Positions 32,960-43,405 of a stretch of DNA of 64,000 nucleotides are shown in pieces. Within the stretch, counting starts at the first letter, position 1; the number at the start of each line of letters is the position of its first letter. Under the pieces are notes generated by a model, which ran no database searches, had not been told where the DNA came from, and was given only the letters and a program-made list of their open reading frames with translations. The stretch is from Linum tenue (lineage: Eukaryota; Streptophyta; Magnoliopsida; Malpighiales; Linaceae), in the NCBI GenBank assembly GCA_946122785.1, contig CAMGYJ010000009.1, positions 23,037,633 through 23,101,632 on the forward strand, given 5' to 3'. A program made the position numbers and the translations under genes.

Positions 32960-33125
32960 TGCAACCGGTCGTCGGACCCCGTCCGCTCGCCGTCATCGGA
33001 CGGCGACCGACGCCGGCGAGCGGACGCGGTCCGACGACGGCGAGCGGACTCGGTCCGACGACGGCAAGCGGACGGGGTCCGCCTCCGTCTAGCGGACGGG
33101 GTCCGTCGCCGGCGAGCGGACCGAA
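32960..33125. repeat. GC-rich repeat array (MULE right subterminal)
   Basis: Degenerate tandem words GGTCCGACGACGG and CGAGCGGAC recur about six times at roughly 24-bp spacing. They mirror the GC-rich 24-bp array near the left end. The paired position suggests protein-binding sites or a transcription or methylation barrier. Confidence 0.7.
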
Positions 33126-33385
33126 AAAAAATTCAGGATCAGAGGTTTGTTTACCTGCTTCGCTGGTCCGACGACGGGGTACGGCTGCCGTCCAGTGCCC
33201 GGCGAATTATCCTGACGAGATTGGTCCGGTGGCCGGCGAGTTTGGCTGCCGTCCGGTGGCTGTGGTGTTTGTGGGGGGTTGGTGGTCGGGACTCGGGTAG
33301 TGTGTAAGTTGTTTAAAAAACCATTTCAGCGAATAGAATATAAAGAAATATTTGGAGGGCAAAATTGTCCTTTTAGTGTTTTTTA

Positions 33386-33422
33386 CGGGCGGCAAATAGT
33401 AATTGCCCGGGCGGCAAATAGT
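33386..33422 (-). repeat. MULE right terminal inverted repeat
   Basis: The inverted words GGGCGGCAAATAG occur twice with a 22-bp period, mirroring the left end. The target copy TTTCAAGAA follows at 33430-33438. Confidence 0.8.
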
Positions 33423-33951
33423 AACCCTCTTTCAAGAAAACCTAATTTTCTTTCATGTATATCATTATAATAAAATAAATTGAAAATTTTTATTATTTAA
33501 TATGAGATATCTCTAATGTGATCCATTTAAATATATTTTTTATTTTTAGAATTTGTATTCATATCGTTTTTAGTCATTTTACACTGCCTCTTATATTAGT
33601 AAGTAATTCTGATAGTTTTTCAGCTAAAAATTCAACTGATTTTTTAAATACTTTTTGAAAAGATGAGAGAAGTTGTTTCATTCTACAAAAGTTACATCAA
33701 GATCAACTAATAGCCATACAAATTGAAACAATAGCATCATGAAAAAAGTTTAAACATAAATAATCTATTCGACGACCTTTCTACCTTATGCAAGTTCATC
33801 GACCATATGCTATTGTAAATAACAAACCTTTGAAAAGAATGATTAAGAATGAAATAAAATGACTTTCACTTTTTGGTCAACATTAAAAGTATTACTCTTT
33901 GAAATATTTATTTTTCGATACGCGAAGCGATAGCAAGCGGGCTTTTGCTAG

Positions 33952-34440
33952 TCTATATATAAACGCTTGTTTAATCTAAATTATAAGATGAAAAATTCCA
34001 TTTTGAATTTGCTTTTGTAGAGGGAATACGAAGTGAGGTGAAAACTGATAAATGGATTTTCTTCTTATTTGTAGAAGAACAATATAAGCAATATATATAT
34101 TGAAGGAATCGGCAGTGAATTTAGTTCGGTTAGGTAGCGACGAGTGTGCCTCCCCTCCCTCCTCACGCCACCAGCAACTTTCCTCCCTAGAATCCCCCTT
34201 CCCCTGTTTTACCTTTCTTTTCCAACCACGGCTAGTTAAAAGTCAAACTCGTTCCTGTGTAATCCCTTGCGTAGGATTTTACCAAAAAGTAATTAATCTC
34301 CTGAAATTAAATTATCAAAATTTGGACAGATATTTCCATCTAGCCCAAAATTTTTTAATTGGTTGTACATATATCAACATCGATAGGCTTTTGTGGAATC
34401 GGCTCGATGGCGTTTTCATTCAGCATGGGGCTGTGTTATA
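33952..34440. other. No recognisable gene
   Basis: AT-rich sequence between the Helitron-like 3' end and the copia remnant. A 123-codon plus-strand frame at 34100-34471 has no recognisable domain, and its end runs into the copia fossil; I treat it as chance. Confidence 0.4.
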
Positions 34441-35510
34441 TAGTCTGTACAGAAAGCGAAAAAATATATAATCTACTGCTAACATCTCGAAGCATAAAAT
34501 TCTGATGGTTAAGTGCAATTCCCTCTTTGCTTCTTTGTATCTCCAGTCCCAGAAAAAACTTGAGCTCACCAAGGTCTTTGACCTCGAAATCCTTTCAAAG
34601 CGATCATTTCACTGACCTATGTTCATGCTTTCTCTGTTCTCAGACTTGGAAGCTAAGGATTGAAGACCTGCAATAAGTAGGGTTGCTGAGTTCTTAACTC
34701 CGTATGATTGTTCAAAACCAAACCTCAGAAGTACTTCAGTTAACCTTAAGAACCACAATCTATAACTTTCTTCAAGCCATACAGTGACTTCTTAACTCCG
34801 TACAAATCTCTTCTTCAAGGTAACCATTTAGAAAAACATTGCTCACATGCAATTGATGGAGATGCCACCTTTTTGCTGTTGCTAACCCTAGTAACAACTT
34901 CACATAATTATGCTTTGCCACTGGAGACCCATAAATCAACTCGATGTACTTGTGTATACCCTTTTGCTACAAGTCTTGCCTTGTTCCTCTCTATACTACC
35001 ATTTTACCATAACTTGGTTTTATATACCCAATTTAATTCTACGGTGGTCTTATCAGGTGGTAAGGCTACAATATCCCATATCTAATTCTCCTCCAAGGCA
35101 TTTTATTCTTCATTCATGGCTTTCTGCCAACAAATTGCCTTGCAAGCTTGAGATTATAAGTTTGTGGTTCTGGTTCAGTGGTGATGGTAAGAGCAAAAGA
35201 TTTGTGTGAATGTGATAACTTTTGATATGTGAGATGTTTGGAAATGGGGTAAGGAACCTCATCATCAGAGGTTGTGTTCGTGGTGACTAATATTCTCAAA
35301 CGAAAGTCCTGACGCTAAGCTGGCTGTCTAGGATGTCTAGATTCCATCCTTAGAGTAATTGGTAAGGAACATGGACTTTGAGAGGAGGAGGAGGAGGAGG
35401 AAGAAGAAAAAGAGGAGTTTGTAGTTGGTGTCGTATGAGGTGACTGTGTTTGAGGTGATTGTGGGGACTCTGGTGAGTAGTCTGCATTCATTTGTCTCAT
35501 GAACATTATG
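34440..35510 (-). pseudogene. Ty1/copia pol fragment (linker and reverse transcriptase)
   Basis: Many stops and frameshifts break this fossil. Read on the minus strand it shows, in order, a serine-rich linker with SRHPRQP near 35320, YPISKHLTYQKLSHSHKSF near 35230 (the standard copia segment before the RT), then SPVAKHNYVKLLLGLATA and KRWHLHQL near 34880, LYGLKK near 34790, and a GLEI-type segment near 34550. The usual copia order is kept. Integrase and RNase H are not seen. Confidence 0.75.
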
Positions 35511-35871
35511 ATTATCTACTAGAACTAGTTCTGAGATGTCATTAAATAGAGGACATTTAGGTAGTTAATCATTCACTTTCTCTTTCTCCAGGCTGCAGAC
35601 TTTTACTTTGCAAATTGGAGATCGCATTTCGAAGTCTTTGCTCTTTGAATTGCACAGCTCGAACATCGCACCAATCTAAGAAGCCAATCTGAGTTTAGCC
35701 TGCAAGCAACCAAAGTAATTCACATAAGAAAATGAGAAGGAGCTATCCCAAAGAAGCCATATTCCTCTGCCTGCACTAGTCTGTACTCTACCCACTAGCA
35801 ATGAAGGATCAAGAGACTATCAATTTCACATGCCTCTTCAGCATCAGAATTTGGGTTGCGATGGGAGGAAA
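35511..35871. other. No recognisable gene
   Basis: Spacer between the copia remnant and the tandem array. No domain or repeat is recognised. Confidence 0.4.
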
Positions 35872-37345
35872 ATGAGTCGCAATCCAATCTGTCTATAGAC
35901 CTTGACACCGGTCTCGAGCTCGAAATCCTGCAGCGGATTTTTGAAATCCTATGCTCTAACGAGTAACGATTTCTTGGATATCTGCATCAAGGTACAAATC
36001 AAAATTCTTAGAAGGAAATTGTTTTGGATGATTCTTTGTAGAAATTTTGACTTATTCTAGATATAATCTACATGTGAGGTACAGAAGGGCAGCGAAAGCT
36101 TTGATGCGGCTGAATCCAGATTACCTGAGAACTTATAGCTTTGCCTCGTCCAAATGTTGGGGTCGATCTTGATGGTAAGGCTACCTCTTGCTTGAGAAGT
36201 TGCCTTCTTTAGCTGGGGGATGAAGGTGTTCGGAGGGATCGAGAGGGAGCCGCAATCCAATCGGTCTATAGACCTTGACACCAATCTCGAGCTCGAAATC
36301 CTGCAGCGGATTTCTAAAATCCTCTGCTCTAATGAGTAACGATTGCTCGGATATTTGCATCAAGGTACGAATCAAAATTCTTAGAAGAAAATAGTTTTGG
36401 ATGATTCTTTGTAGAAATTTTGACTTATTCTAGGTATAATCTACATGTGAGGTACAGAAGGGCAGCGATAGCTTTGATGCGGCTGAATCCAGATTACCCG
36501 AGAACTTATAGCTTTGCCTCGTCCAAATGCTGGGGTCGATCTCGATGGTAAGGCTATCTCTTACTTGAGAAGTGGCTTTCTTCAGTTGGGGGAGGAAGGT
36601 GCCCAGAGGGATCGAGAGGGAGCCTCAATCCAATCTGTCTATAGACCTTGACACCGGTCTTGAGCTCGAAATCCTGCAGCGGATTTCTGAAATCCTAACG
36701 ATTGCTTGGATATCTGCATCAAGGTATGAATCAAAATTCTTAGAAGAAAATAGTTTTGGATGATTCTTAGTAGAAATTTTGACTTATTCTAGATATAATC
36801 TACATGTGAGGTACAGAAGGGAAGCGATAGCTTTGATGCGGCTGAATCCAGATTACCTGAGAACTTATAGCTTTGCCTCGTCCAAATGCTGGGGTTGATC
36901 TTGATGGTAAGGCTATCTCTTACTTGAGAAGTTGCATTCTTCAGCTGGGGGAGGAAGGTGTCCGGAGGGATCGAGAGGGAGCCGCAATCCAATCTGTTTA
37001 TAGACCTTGACACCGGTCTCGAGCTCGAAATCCTGCAGCGGATTTCTGAAATCCTCTGCTCTATCGAGTAACGATTGCTTGGATATCTGCATCAAGGTAT
37101 GAATCAAAATTCTTAGAAAAAAATAGTTTTGGATGATTCTTTGTAGAAATTTTAGCTTATTCTAGATATATTCTACTTGTGAGGTACAGAAGGGCAGCGA
37201 AAGCTTTGATGCGGTTGAATCCAGATTACCCGAGAACTTATATTTGCCTCGTCCAAATGTTGGCGTCGATCTCGATGGTAAGGCTATCTCTTGCTTGAGA
37301 AGTTGCCTTCTTCAGCTAGGGGAGGAAGGTGCCCGGAGGGATCGA
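35872..37345. repeat. ~373-bp tandem repeat array, about four units
   Basis: The marker GTCTATAGACCTTGACACC recurs at about 35891, 36265, 36637 and 36997 (periods 373, 373 and about 360). Units also share CTCGAGCTCGAAATCCTGCA, AATCTACATGTGAGGTACAG and GCGGCTGAATCCAGATTACC (the last unit GCGGTTGAATCC). Units differ by scattered substitutions and a short deletion in unit 3. Frames of 60-75 codons recur in each unit on the minus strand, which could reflect an ancestral exon, but I recognise no protein. Confidence 0.8.
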
Positions 37346-37553
37346 GAGGGAGGCGCTAGGAAGATAGGGGAGAAGGAAAAGACGACGATCATGGTTTTCA
37401 TGACGAGACAGCCGACAGAGCTGGATGCTGGTTTTTAAGCGTTAGCCTCGAGAGGGAGGCGCTAGGAAGATAGGGGAGAAGGAAAAGACGACGATCATGG
37501 TTTTCATGACGAGACAGCCGACAGAGCTGGATGCTGGTTTTTAAGCGTTAGCC
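37342..37553. repeat. 106-bp tandem duplication
   Basis: Two nearly identical 106-bp copies start TCGAGAGGGAGGCGCTAGG at 37342 and at 37448. They directly follow the larger array and lie about 500 bp upstream of PP4R2. Confidence 0.85.
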
Positions 37554-37559
37554 TTGAGC

Positions 37560-38049
37560 AGCCGAGAGCGTGGAAGGGGAAAATGAATTTTTTAATATAT
37601 ATTTTTTTAAAATTGACATGTCATTAAGTGAACGGTTCAGTCAACAATCTTGTTTGTCATGTCATCAAATAACTGATGGAGTTAACGGAGTTTTACGGCC
37701 GGTGATTTAAGCTAGAACTATCATAAATTTGGTGATAAAAGTAAGAACTCAAAGTAATTAAGGTAAATTATTTTAATGTAATTTGAGTGATTAAACATGT
37801 AATTTAGCATAAAAGAGTTTATTGGGTTATTTAAGGGTGTGGGCTAAAGGAACTCAAGAGCCCAATTCAATGTGTTATTGGTTGTGGTACTGGACAAACC
37901 TGAGGCTGAGCCCATCACTGAATAAAGGAAACAGTGGGCGTATACGGTATATATCCCCGCCAGGCCGCCACTCTCTCTCTCTGTCTCTCCCTCTAATCTG
38001 GTCAGTCGGTCATTTGCCCCTCGCCCTGTAAGCGGAAAGTAGCGGACCA
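37560..38049 (+). promoter_or_regulatory. Upstream region of PP4R2
   Basis: About 490 bp upstream of the start codon is AT-rich distally and has a CTCTCTCTCTGTCTCTCCCTC pyrimidine tract (from 37971, split here from its neighbours) close to the ATG, a common plant 5' leader feature. No clear TATA box is seen. Part of the region near 37600-37800 looks like older repeat sequence. Confidence 0.4.
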
Positions 38050-40479
38050 ATGATGCCGCCGACGGCCGAGCCTTCTCCCGACCATGCTTCCACTTCCTCC
38101 GGCGATAAAGACTCCGACCCCGTTCTGGATAACAGTTCTCCGGCTCCTATTCCTGCTCCCGAGGTCTCTAGCCATCGGTAACGATTTCCTACCCGACAAT
38201 TTTTCTTTTATTTTCTCTCCGGCATCTTATTCTTGGGAAGAACTGAAATCAGTGATGTGTAGTTGAAGAATCAGTAAGGGCTTCCTGAATTTTAGGTTTC
38301 ATAAACATTAGGCTTCACCACCATCACCATCGTCTCCTTCTTCTTCTCCATGGAACAAACTCGTGTTCTAAGTAGGGCAACCTTCTAGCAACTGGTATAA
38401 ATTGTTGTCCGCTGAGAAATGTCTTTCATGGAGTACTGTTGTTTCATCTCCTTGCTGTTCTTTTGACCATCCTTTATTTGGTGGATGACTATTTCCCTAG
38501 CTGATTCTGGCTTGTGGAAACCTCACACGCATAAAAATCTGTTCATATGCTAAGAACTGAGTTTTAACTCTCCGTTTTCAGCGAGGAAGAACCTGGACCT
38601 GAAACCCCTCCTAACAAAGAAGGTGGAGACGTTCTGGAACTTATTGCATCCACTGGGAAATTCTGGTATTCTCTCGCACTTGGTAATATAGCTTTTGCCC
38701 AGTGTTATCTTACAGATATCGAGTTTCAAAATCTTGTCCTTGTTATCCTAGTATCAGTCGAACAATTGGCTACCCTAACATGGATTTTGATGCTTAGTTT
38801 AATAGTTGGTTAACTTTCCTTGATTCGTTGTCGTAGTTGGGGGGAAAACCAGTGCTAAGTGGTCATGTATTTCGTGTTCTCGCAGGCACAACTGGGATGA
38901 CTTGAAGATTATGCTATCCTCTAAGCTGAAGCAGGTATGGGGAGGTATGCAAACGTGTTTCCATGACGTTGATGACAAGATTTGTTTCTGACTTTTCATA
39001 ATCTTAGTTGAGCACTGGTCCAATGGTTGGTCAAAATCATTCCACTGCTGACAGCTTTAATTTGCTTTGGTTTGCTTATGGTGCTCACTTCCGTTCATGA
39101 AGGTTCTGTCCGAGTATCCCGAGGTGAAAATGACTGGTGAGGAGCAGAAAGCTTCACTAGGAGAAACCTACCCAGAGCTGATGAAAAGGCTGGATGATGG
39201 TAAGCTTGTGCACCCCCTTTGTTATTCGAGTTGGCTGCCCCTTTTCTATCTGCTATTGACTTGTACTTTAGGAAACTGGTATCTTGAACGTGATGGCTGG
39301 CCATCTTGCTCTTATGTGTAATTCATACGGAATCTGGTGGCATATGATCTAGTTGGGGCTTAGAATGGATGTAGTCATAGTAACCATGATGTCCTTGTAA
39401 AGATGATGATGAATACATTAGCGGAACCATGATCACCACTCCATTAGTCCAGAAAAATAAAAAAGCTAAAAGTTTCACCTCTTTAGGATTTTGGGTTGTT
39501 ATGTGTGGTGGAATGAAGCTATGACTTGAGCTGAACTTTGCTGAAAAATTGGACAGGTTGTTAGTATCATAGGCTTCATGCATATAGTAATTTATGCCGC
39601 TACTCCAGTGTATTGTCCATTCTCAAACATTGCTTAACAGTTCATTTTGCTTCATCGTGCAGCTCTTCTTAGTTTTGATGAAGGTCCGCCGTTTACCCTG
39701 CAAAGGCTATGTGAGGTGATTCCATGTCTAGGTTTCCTTAGTCATACATATTCAGTATTGATGTGAAGATATGTTTGCTACCTAGTTACATTCATTGTTG
39801 AATTGGCACCAGAGCTCATTGTGTGTAGCCAATCTGGTCTTAGTGCACTAGTTGTGTAAATCCTGTGAGGAGCAGCGGAATTCCTTTCTGGGATAAATAT
39901 ATCTAAACTGAGCCCGAGCTGGTCTTTTTATGGCTTTGAGAACTAGCCAAATGCTGATACTCGGCTAGACACTCATACACTTTCTATCTCTTTGTCAATT
40001 ATATTGATCTAGGGTTCTGTCTATGCTTGCTTAGCTTTTTATTTCAGCTGTCAAACTGAGGTATTCTTACTGTATCATGCTTTTTTAGATCCTGCTGACA
40101 GCAAAGAGCATATACCCAAATCTCTCGAAGCTTGCTCTAGCTCTAGAAAAGGTTGGTTGGCTTTTACTTCTCTTGATGGTTATATGCATGCAGCTCGTCC
40201 TCTGCTCCTTGTAATGTAACTATACAAAGCTCTCTTTCGTTGCAGAATCTATTAGTGACATCCACGTTGACTGCTTGTACGGATCCACATCCACTAGCGA
40301 CTCAAAATCAGGATGAAACTGACAAAGCAACTCCAATCCAGCAGCAACCATCCCACTCCGAACAAAATGGAGTCCAGCACCCTACAGCAGCAGATGGGGA
40401 TGAAATAATGGCCGACGTCGAGACTGATATTGGCGATGAGATGACTATTGACATGGAACCCTTGGAAGAAATGAAATAG
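38050..40479 (+). CDS. PP4R2: Serine/threonine protein phosphatase 4 regulatory subunit 2, seven exons
   Basis: PP4R2 helps form the PP4 holoenzyme with PP4C and the R3 subunit; in plants PP4 acts in DNA-damage signalling and miRNA processing. Seven exons with canonical GT/AG sites are 38050-38177, 38582-38665, 38886-38934, 39103-39199, 39663-39715, 40089-40151 and 40246-40479, giving 235 residues. The conserved PP4R2 core spans exons 2-7: VLELIASTGKFWHNWDDLK, SEYPEVKMTGEEQ, SLGETYPEL, PPFTLQRLCEILL and SIYPNLSKLALALEKNLLV. The N-terminus (P/S/D-rich) and the acidic C-terminus (DVETDIGDEMTIDMEPLEE) are low complexity, as usual for the family. Total length and phases are fully consistent. It is a single-copy-looking host gene, convergent with the P450. 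Confidence 0.93.
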
Positions 40480-41186
40480 TTGGATCGATCTCCGGAGGCA
40501 AAAATTTATGCTTGAATCTCGAAAATCCTAACCAAACTTTGTATGTCCTATGACCTTATCGGCTCATTTAGATTCTTATGGTTCCTTCTTTAGAGCATAC
40601 ATCGATTCATTACTATTCCACATGCGCTAGACTGGAAACAGATGGTCGTATGTATCAGTTGATTAGAATCATCATGTTGTTGTTCATGATTATGCTGGTC
40701 TCGCTTACTTTCAAGTTGGAATGAATGGGTTTTGAGAAGTAGATCGATTTTGATGTCTTATCGTTTTTATGATTTTGAAGTCTATTGCTTCGATGATTGG
40801 TTGTTGAGTTTTTGTGATGGATTGTGGCGTGTGAATTTCGTGGTGGATTGATCTATCACCCTGTTCATCGATTCGGGGATAAATATGGTGAAGTAGATTG
40901 ATTGATTCAAATCTTTGATTTACAGATCAATTAGGTGTGAACCCATTGGGGCTTGAATCCATCTCTTTTTGTTGAGCCAACGAATCGATTTGAAGAAATC
41001 CCTTATCATGGATTCTGGAAACTCATCAGCCAAAGGAGCTGCAGTGTAACATATGACACATAAGATTATTGATCCATATCATACACTGTGGATTGAGCTA
41101 CACACCCAAATTCATTCTATATTCGTGCAAGAAAGCAATATAGAAATCCTGAATTCTCCATTATGCATGCATAAGGTATAGCACTA
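40480..41186. other. Intergenic region between convergent genes
   Basis: This 700 bp holds the 3' untranslated regions of PP4R2 (+) and the P450 (-). No further gene or repeat is recognised. Confidence 0.6.
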
Positions 41187-42743
41187 CTACGACGACGAGG
41201 CTCGAACCCTAGGGGACAACTTGACTTCGAGCGGGTGCTTCATAACAACGGTAAACTCAGGCTTCTCCGCCAGATCAACCTCCCCTGCAGCTTCCCACTT
41301 GAAGTTCCTCACAAGATTAGCCACAAAGTACTCGAGATGCAACATCGCCAGAGTATACCCAGGACACATCCTTCTCCCAGCACCGAACGGCATCATCTTG
41401 ATCTCCTTGCTTCCGGTCAAATCGAACTCACCACCACCACCTTCGAGGAACCTCTCCGGCTTGAACGCCATGGGGTCCTCCCAGACCTTAGGATCCCACC
41501 CCATCTCCGCCACCATGAAGTTAACAGCAGCGTTCTTGGGGATCACAAACTTGCCGTCCAGCACCGTATCCTCCGTCACCGAATGCGGCAGCACGAAATG
41601 ACCCGGCGGGTGTCTCCTCAATCCTTCCAAGCACACGGCTCTCAGGTACCTCATCTTCCCCAAATCCTCCTCCAAAACCTCCTCACTTCCTTCCACCACT
41701 GCGCTTTCAACCTCCCGAAACAGCTTCTCCTGAACGTCAGGGCACTTCACCAAGTTCGCCATGATCCACTCCAACGCTGTTGTAGTCGTGTCAGTCCCTC
41801 CGTCGAGGAACTCGGAGCACAAGCCCAGAATTTCCCCCTCGTTGAGCTTCCTCTTCCTCTGCTCTCCATTACCATCAGTATCTGGTAGCTCCATCTCAAG
41901 CAATGAATCCACGTAGCAGGTCCGTGCTTGTTCTTCTTCCCCCTCCCCTTTTCCAATTTTTTCCTTCCTGGCTCTGATTAGAGGGAGAAGGACCTGATGC
42001 TGCTCGTGACGAAGCTGATGAAATTCCTTCCATTGGCGGCGGAGGAGGAATTTAGTGATGCTCGGCCAGAGATTGAGTATCTGAAAGCGACGGAATCCGA
42101 GCAGCATCCTCCTCTGAACGCGCCCCACCTCATGGATTTGATCCTCCTCCAGCCTGTCGCCGAAGCACATGAGCACCAGCAGGGCGAACATGGCGTGGTG
42201 GATGTGATCCTTCAGCCTCAGGCTGCTCTGTTCTCGGTTGTCGCGGAGGCGGCGGAGGAGGATTTGGAGGACCCATGAGCGAGCGCGGGAGAAGGACCTG
42301 ACGCGGGAAGGGTGGAGGATTTGGGAAGTGAGGTTGCGTCGGAGGAGGCGCCATGTGATGCCGTAGGAGGCGGAGCTGATGTTGTGCTGGTTGGAAGAGA
42401 CGATTTTGGAGACAGGGGGAGCCGGCGGCCGGTCGGCGAAAACGGCGCCGTCCTGGATGAGGGCTTGGTGGGCTAAGGAGTGGGAGGAGATGAAGATGAC
42501 CGGACGGGAGAAGATGCGGATTTTGATGATGGAGCCGTACCTGGCGCGGAGCTTAACGAGTGCTGGTTCCAGGTCGGAGAATCCTTTGCTTCTCAGCATC
42601 CAGAGGAAGGTGCCGATGATTGGGATGGAGAATGGTCCTGGTGGGAGCTTGCTGTGTGAGGGCTTGAAGAGGAGGGTTTTACAGAGTACGAGGGTCAGAG
42701 AGGTGATGACGGCGGCGACGATGATCCAGCTGATTTCCTCCAT
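41187..42743 (-). CDS. Cytochrome P450, CYP89A-like, intronless
   Basis: This membrane-bound, haem-thiolate monooxygenase of 518 residues is encoded without introns, as is typical of plant CYP89. An N-terminal ER anchor (residues ~5-26) is followed by the PPGP hinge (34-37). Further motifs are the I-helix GGTDTTTT, the K-helix ExxR in CLEGLRRHPP, FKPERF, and the haem loop PFGAGRRMCPGY with the ligand cysteine near 460. I chose ATG 42743 because it directly precedes the anchor; the frame is open 45 codons further upstream (to 42878), but that stretch is not P450-like. In Arabidopsis CYP89A9 acts in chlorophyll breakdown; the substrate here is unknown. No disabling change is visible. Confidence 0.93.
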   Translation of the reverse strand: MEEISWIIVAAVITSLTLVLCKTLLFKPSHSKLPPGPFSIPIIGTFLWMLRSKGFSDLEPALVKLRARYGSIIKIRIFSRPVIFISSHSLAHQALIQDGAVFADRPPAPPVSKIVSSNQHNISSASYGITWRLLRRNLTSQILHPSRVRSFSRARSWVLQILLRRLRDNREQSSLRLKDHIHHAMFALLVLMCFGDRLEEDQIHEVGRVQRRMLLGFRRFQILNLWPSITKFLLRRQWKEFHQLRHEQHQVLLPLIRARKEKIGKGEGEEEQARTCYVDSLLEMELPDTDGNGEQRKRKLNEGEILGLCSEFLDGGTDTTTTALEWIMANLVKCPDVQEKLFREVESAVVEGSEEVLEEDLGKMRYLRAVCLEGLRRHPPGHFVLPHSVTEDTVLDGKFVIPKNAAVNFMVAEMGWDPKVWEDPMAFKPERFLEGGGGEFDLTGSKEIKMMPFGAGRRMCPGYTLAMLHLEYFVANLVRNFKWEAAGEVDLAEKPEFTVVMKHPLEVKLSPRVRASSS

Positions 42744-42912
42744 GGTTGCTGCTGCTCTGCTCTGCTCGCTAACAGAAGAGGCAGAGCAACTACCCACGAA
42801 GTTTGAGTCCTGATAGCTGAGAAAATATAGATACAGAGAGTGATGTGCTAAGGGTTTCAACCATGAGGAGTTAACCAAACTCCGCTATTACCTCGTCAAA
42901 CTCCAGTATATT

Positions 42913-43405
42913 GGTTATAGGGATGGCCATTTCAACCTGCCCCGCGAGTATTACCCGATCTGATCCGCGATGGGGTGAGTATTACCCGACCCGCAGTAGC
43001 GTGGGGTGGGCATGGGTATCTACTTCCGACCCGCCCTGCCACGCCTCGCCCCGTTCTAGACTCATTTTATCTCATTTTTTTTTTTGGGTGATATTTTATC
43101 TCAATTTCTTACAAGTTCTATACATATTTCTCCTATTTTGACTTTTATTCAACTAGTTAGAGTCGCTCTTTCAACTTGTTAGACTCAATTACCCATTCTA
43201 TTTTTCTATTTTTTATTCTTAAAGTGTTTTACCCTTCGTTTTATCGTAAAAAGTAAAATTTACTTGTATTTTTCTCGAATAACATGTAAAAGTGGGTCGA
43301 CCCGCCCCGCCCTGTACCCGCGCGGGTTTTACCCGCCCCGCCCCGTAGTAGCGTGGGGCGGGGCATGGGAATTGAGGTACCCGCCCCGCCCCATTGCCAT
43401 CACTA
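42913..43405. mobile_element. hAT-type MITE
   Basis: Inverted ends TAGGGATGGCCATTTCAACC and TAGTGATGGCAATGGGGCGG (the latter on the minus strand) enclose about 490 bp rich in CCCGCCCCGCC and GACCCGC words near both ends. These are usual for plant hAT-derived MITEs. Flanks ATTGGTTA and ATTTGGTT suggest an imperfect 8-bp target copy. No gene inside. Confidence 0.65.

Larger units (their letters stand above)
26008..33429. mobile_element. Autonomous-type Mutator-like element with PMD and transposase-OTU genes
   Basis: The 7.4-kb DNA transposon is bounded by a perfect 9-bp target duplication TTTCAAGAA (25999-26007 and 33430-33438), the Mutator signature. The other Helitron-like copy has the matching empty site near 55022-55040. 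Both ends carry the word CTATTTGCCGCCC twice at 22-bp spacing, in inverted orientation. Inside are two convergent genes, a PMD gene (+) and a FAR1/MULE transposase fused to an OTU protease (-), with GC-rich 24-bp tandem repeats near each end. Each gene has a single amber stop, so this copy has decayed only slightly. Confidence 0.92.
23923..33951 (+). mobile_element. Helitron-like repeat copy 1 (MULE nested inside)
   Basis: A non-coding repeat built from internal direct repeats (GAGCATGATCACAATTGAAC, TTTTGTATCGGGACCGAG and CAAAGCGACTTGAA words) matches another copy at 53.4-55.6 kb over its whole length. Both copies end in a conserved terminus GCGGGCTTTT-CTAG followed by T, which fits a Helitron 3' end (CTRR inserted before T). 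A possible 5' end of the same family (A then TCTAGTTAATATATAAAAG) is at 46842. Copy 1 lacks that 5' end. It is interrupted at 25999-33438 by the MULE. Confidence 0.55.

Noticed and set aside
34100..34471. 123-codon frame between Helitron-like repeat and copia fossil
   Set aside because: No domain, AT-rich, and its end overlaps copia pol on the other strand.
42130..42354. Proline-rich frame inside the P450 region
   Set aside because: Shadow frame on the same strand as the P450; no independent support.
42744..42878. Upstream start giving a 563-residue P450
   Set aside because: The extra 45 residues precede the membrane anchor and are not P450-like; the normal family length is reached from ATG 42743.
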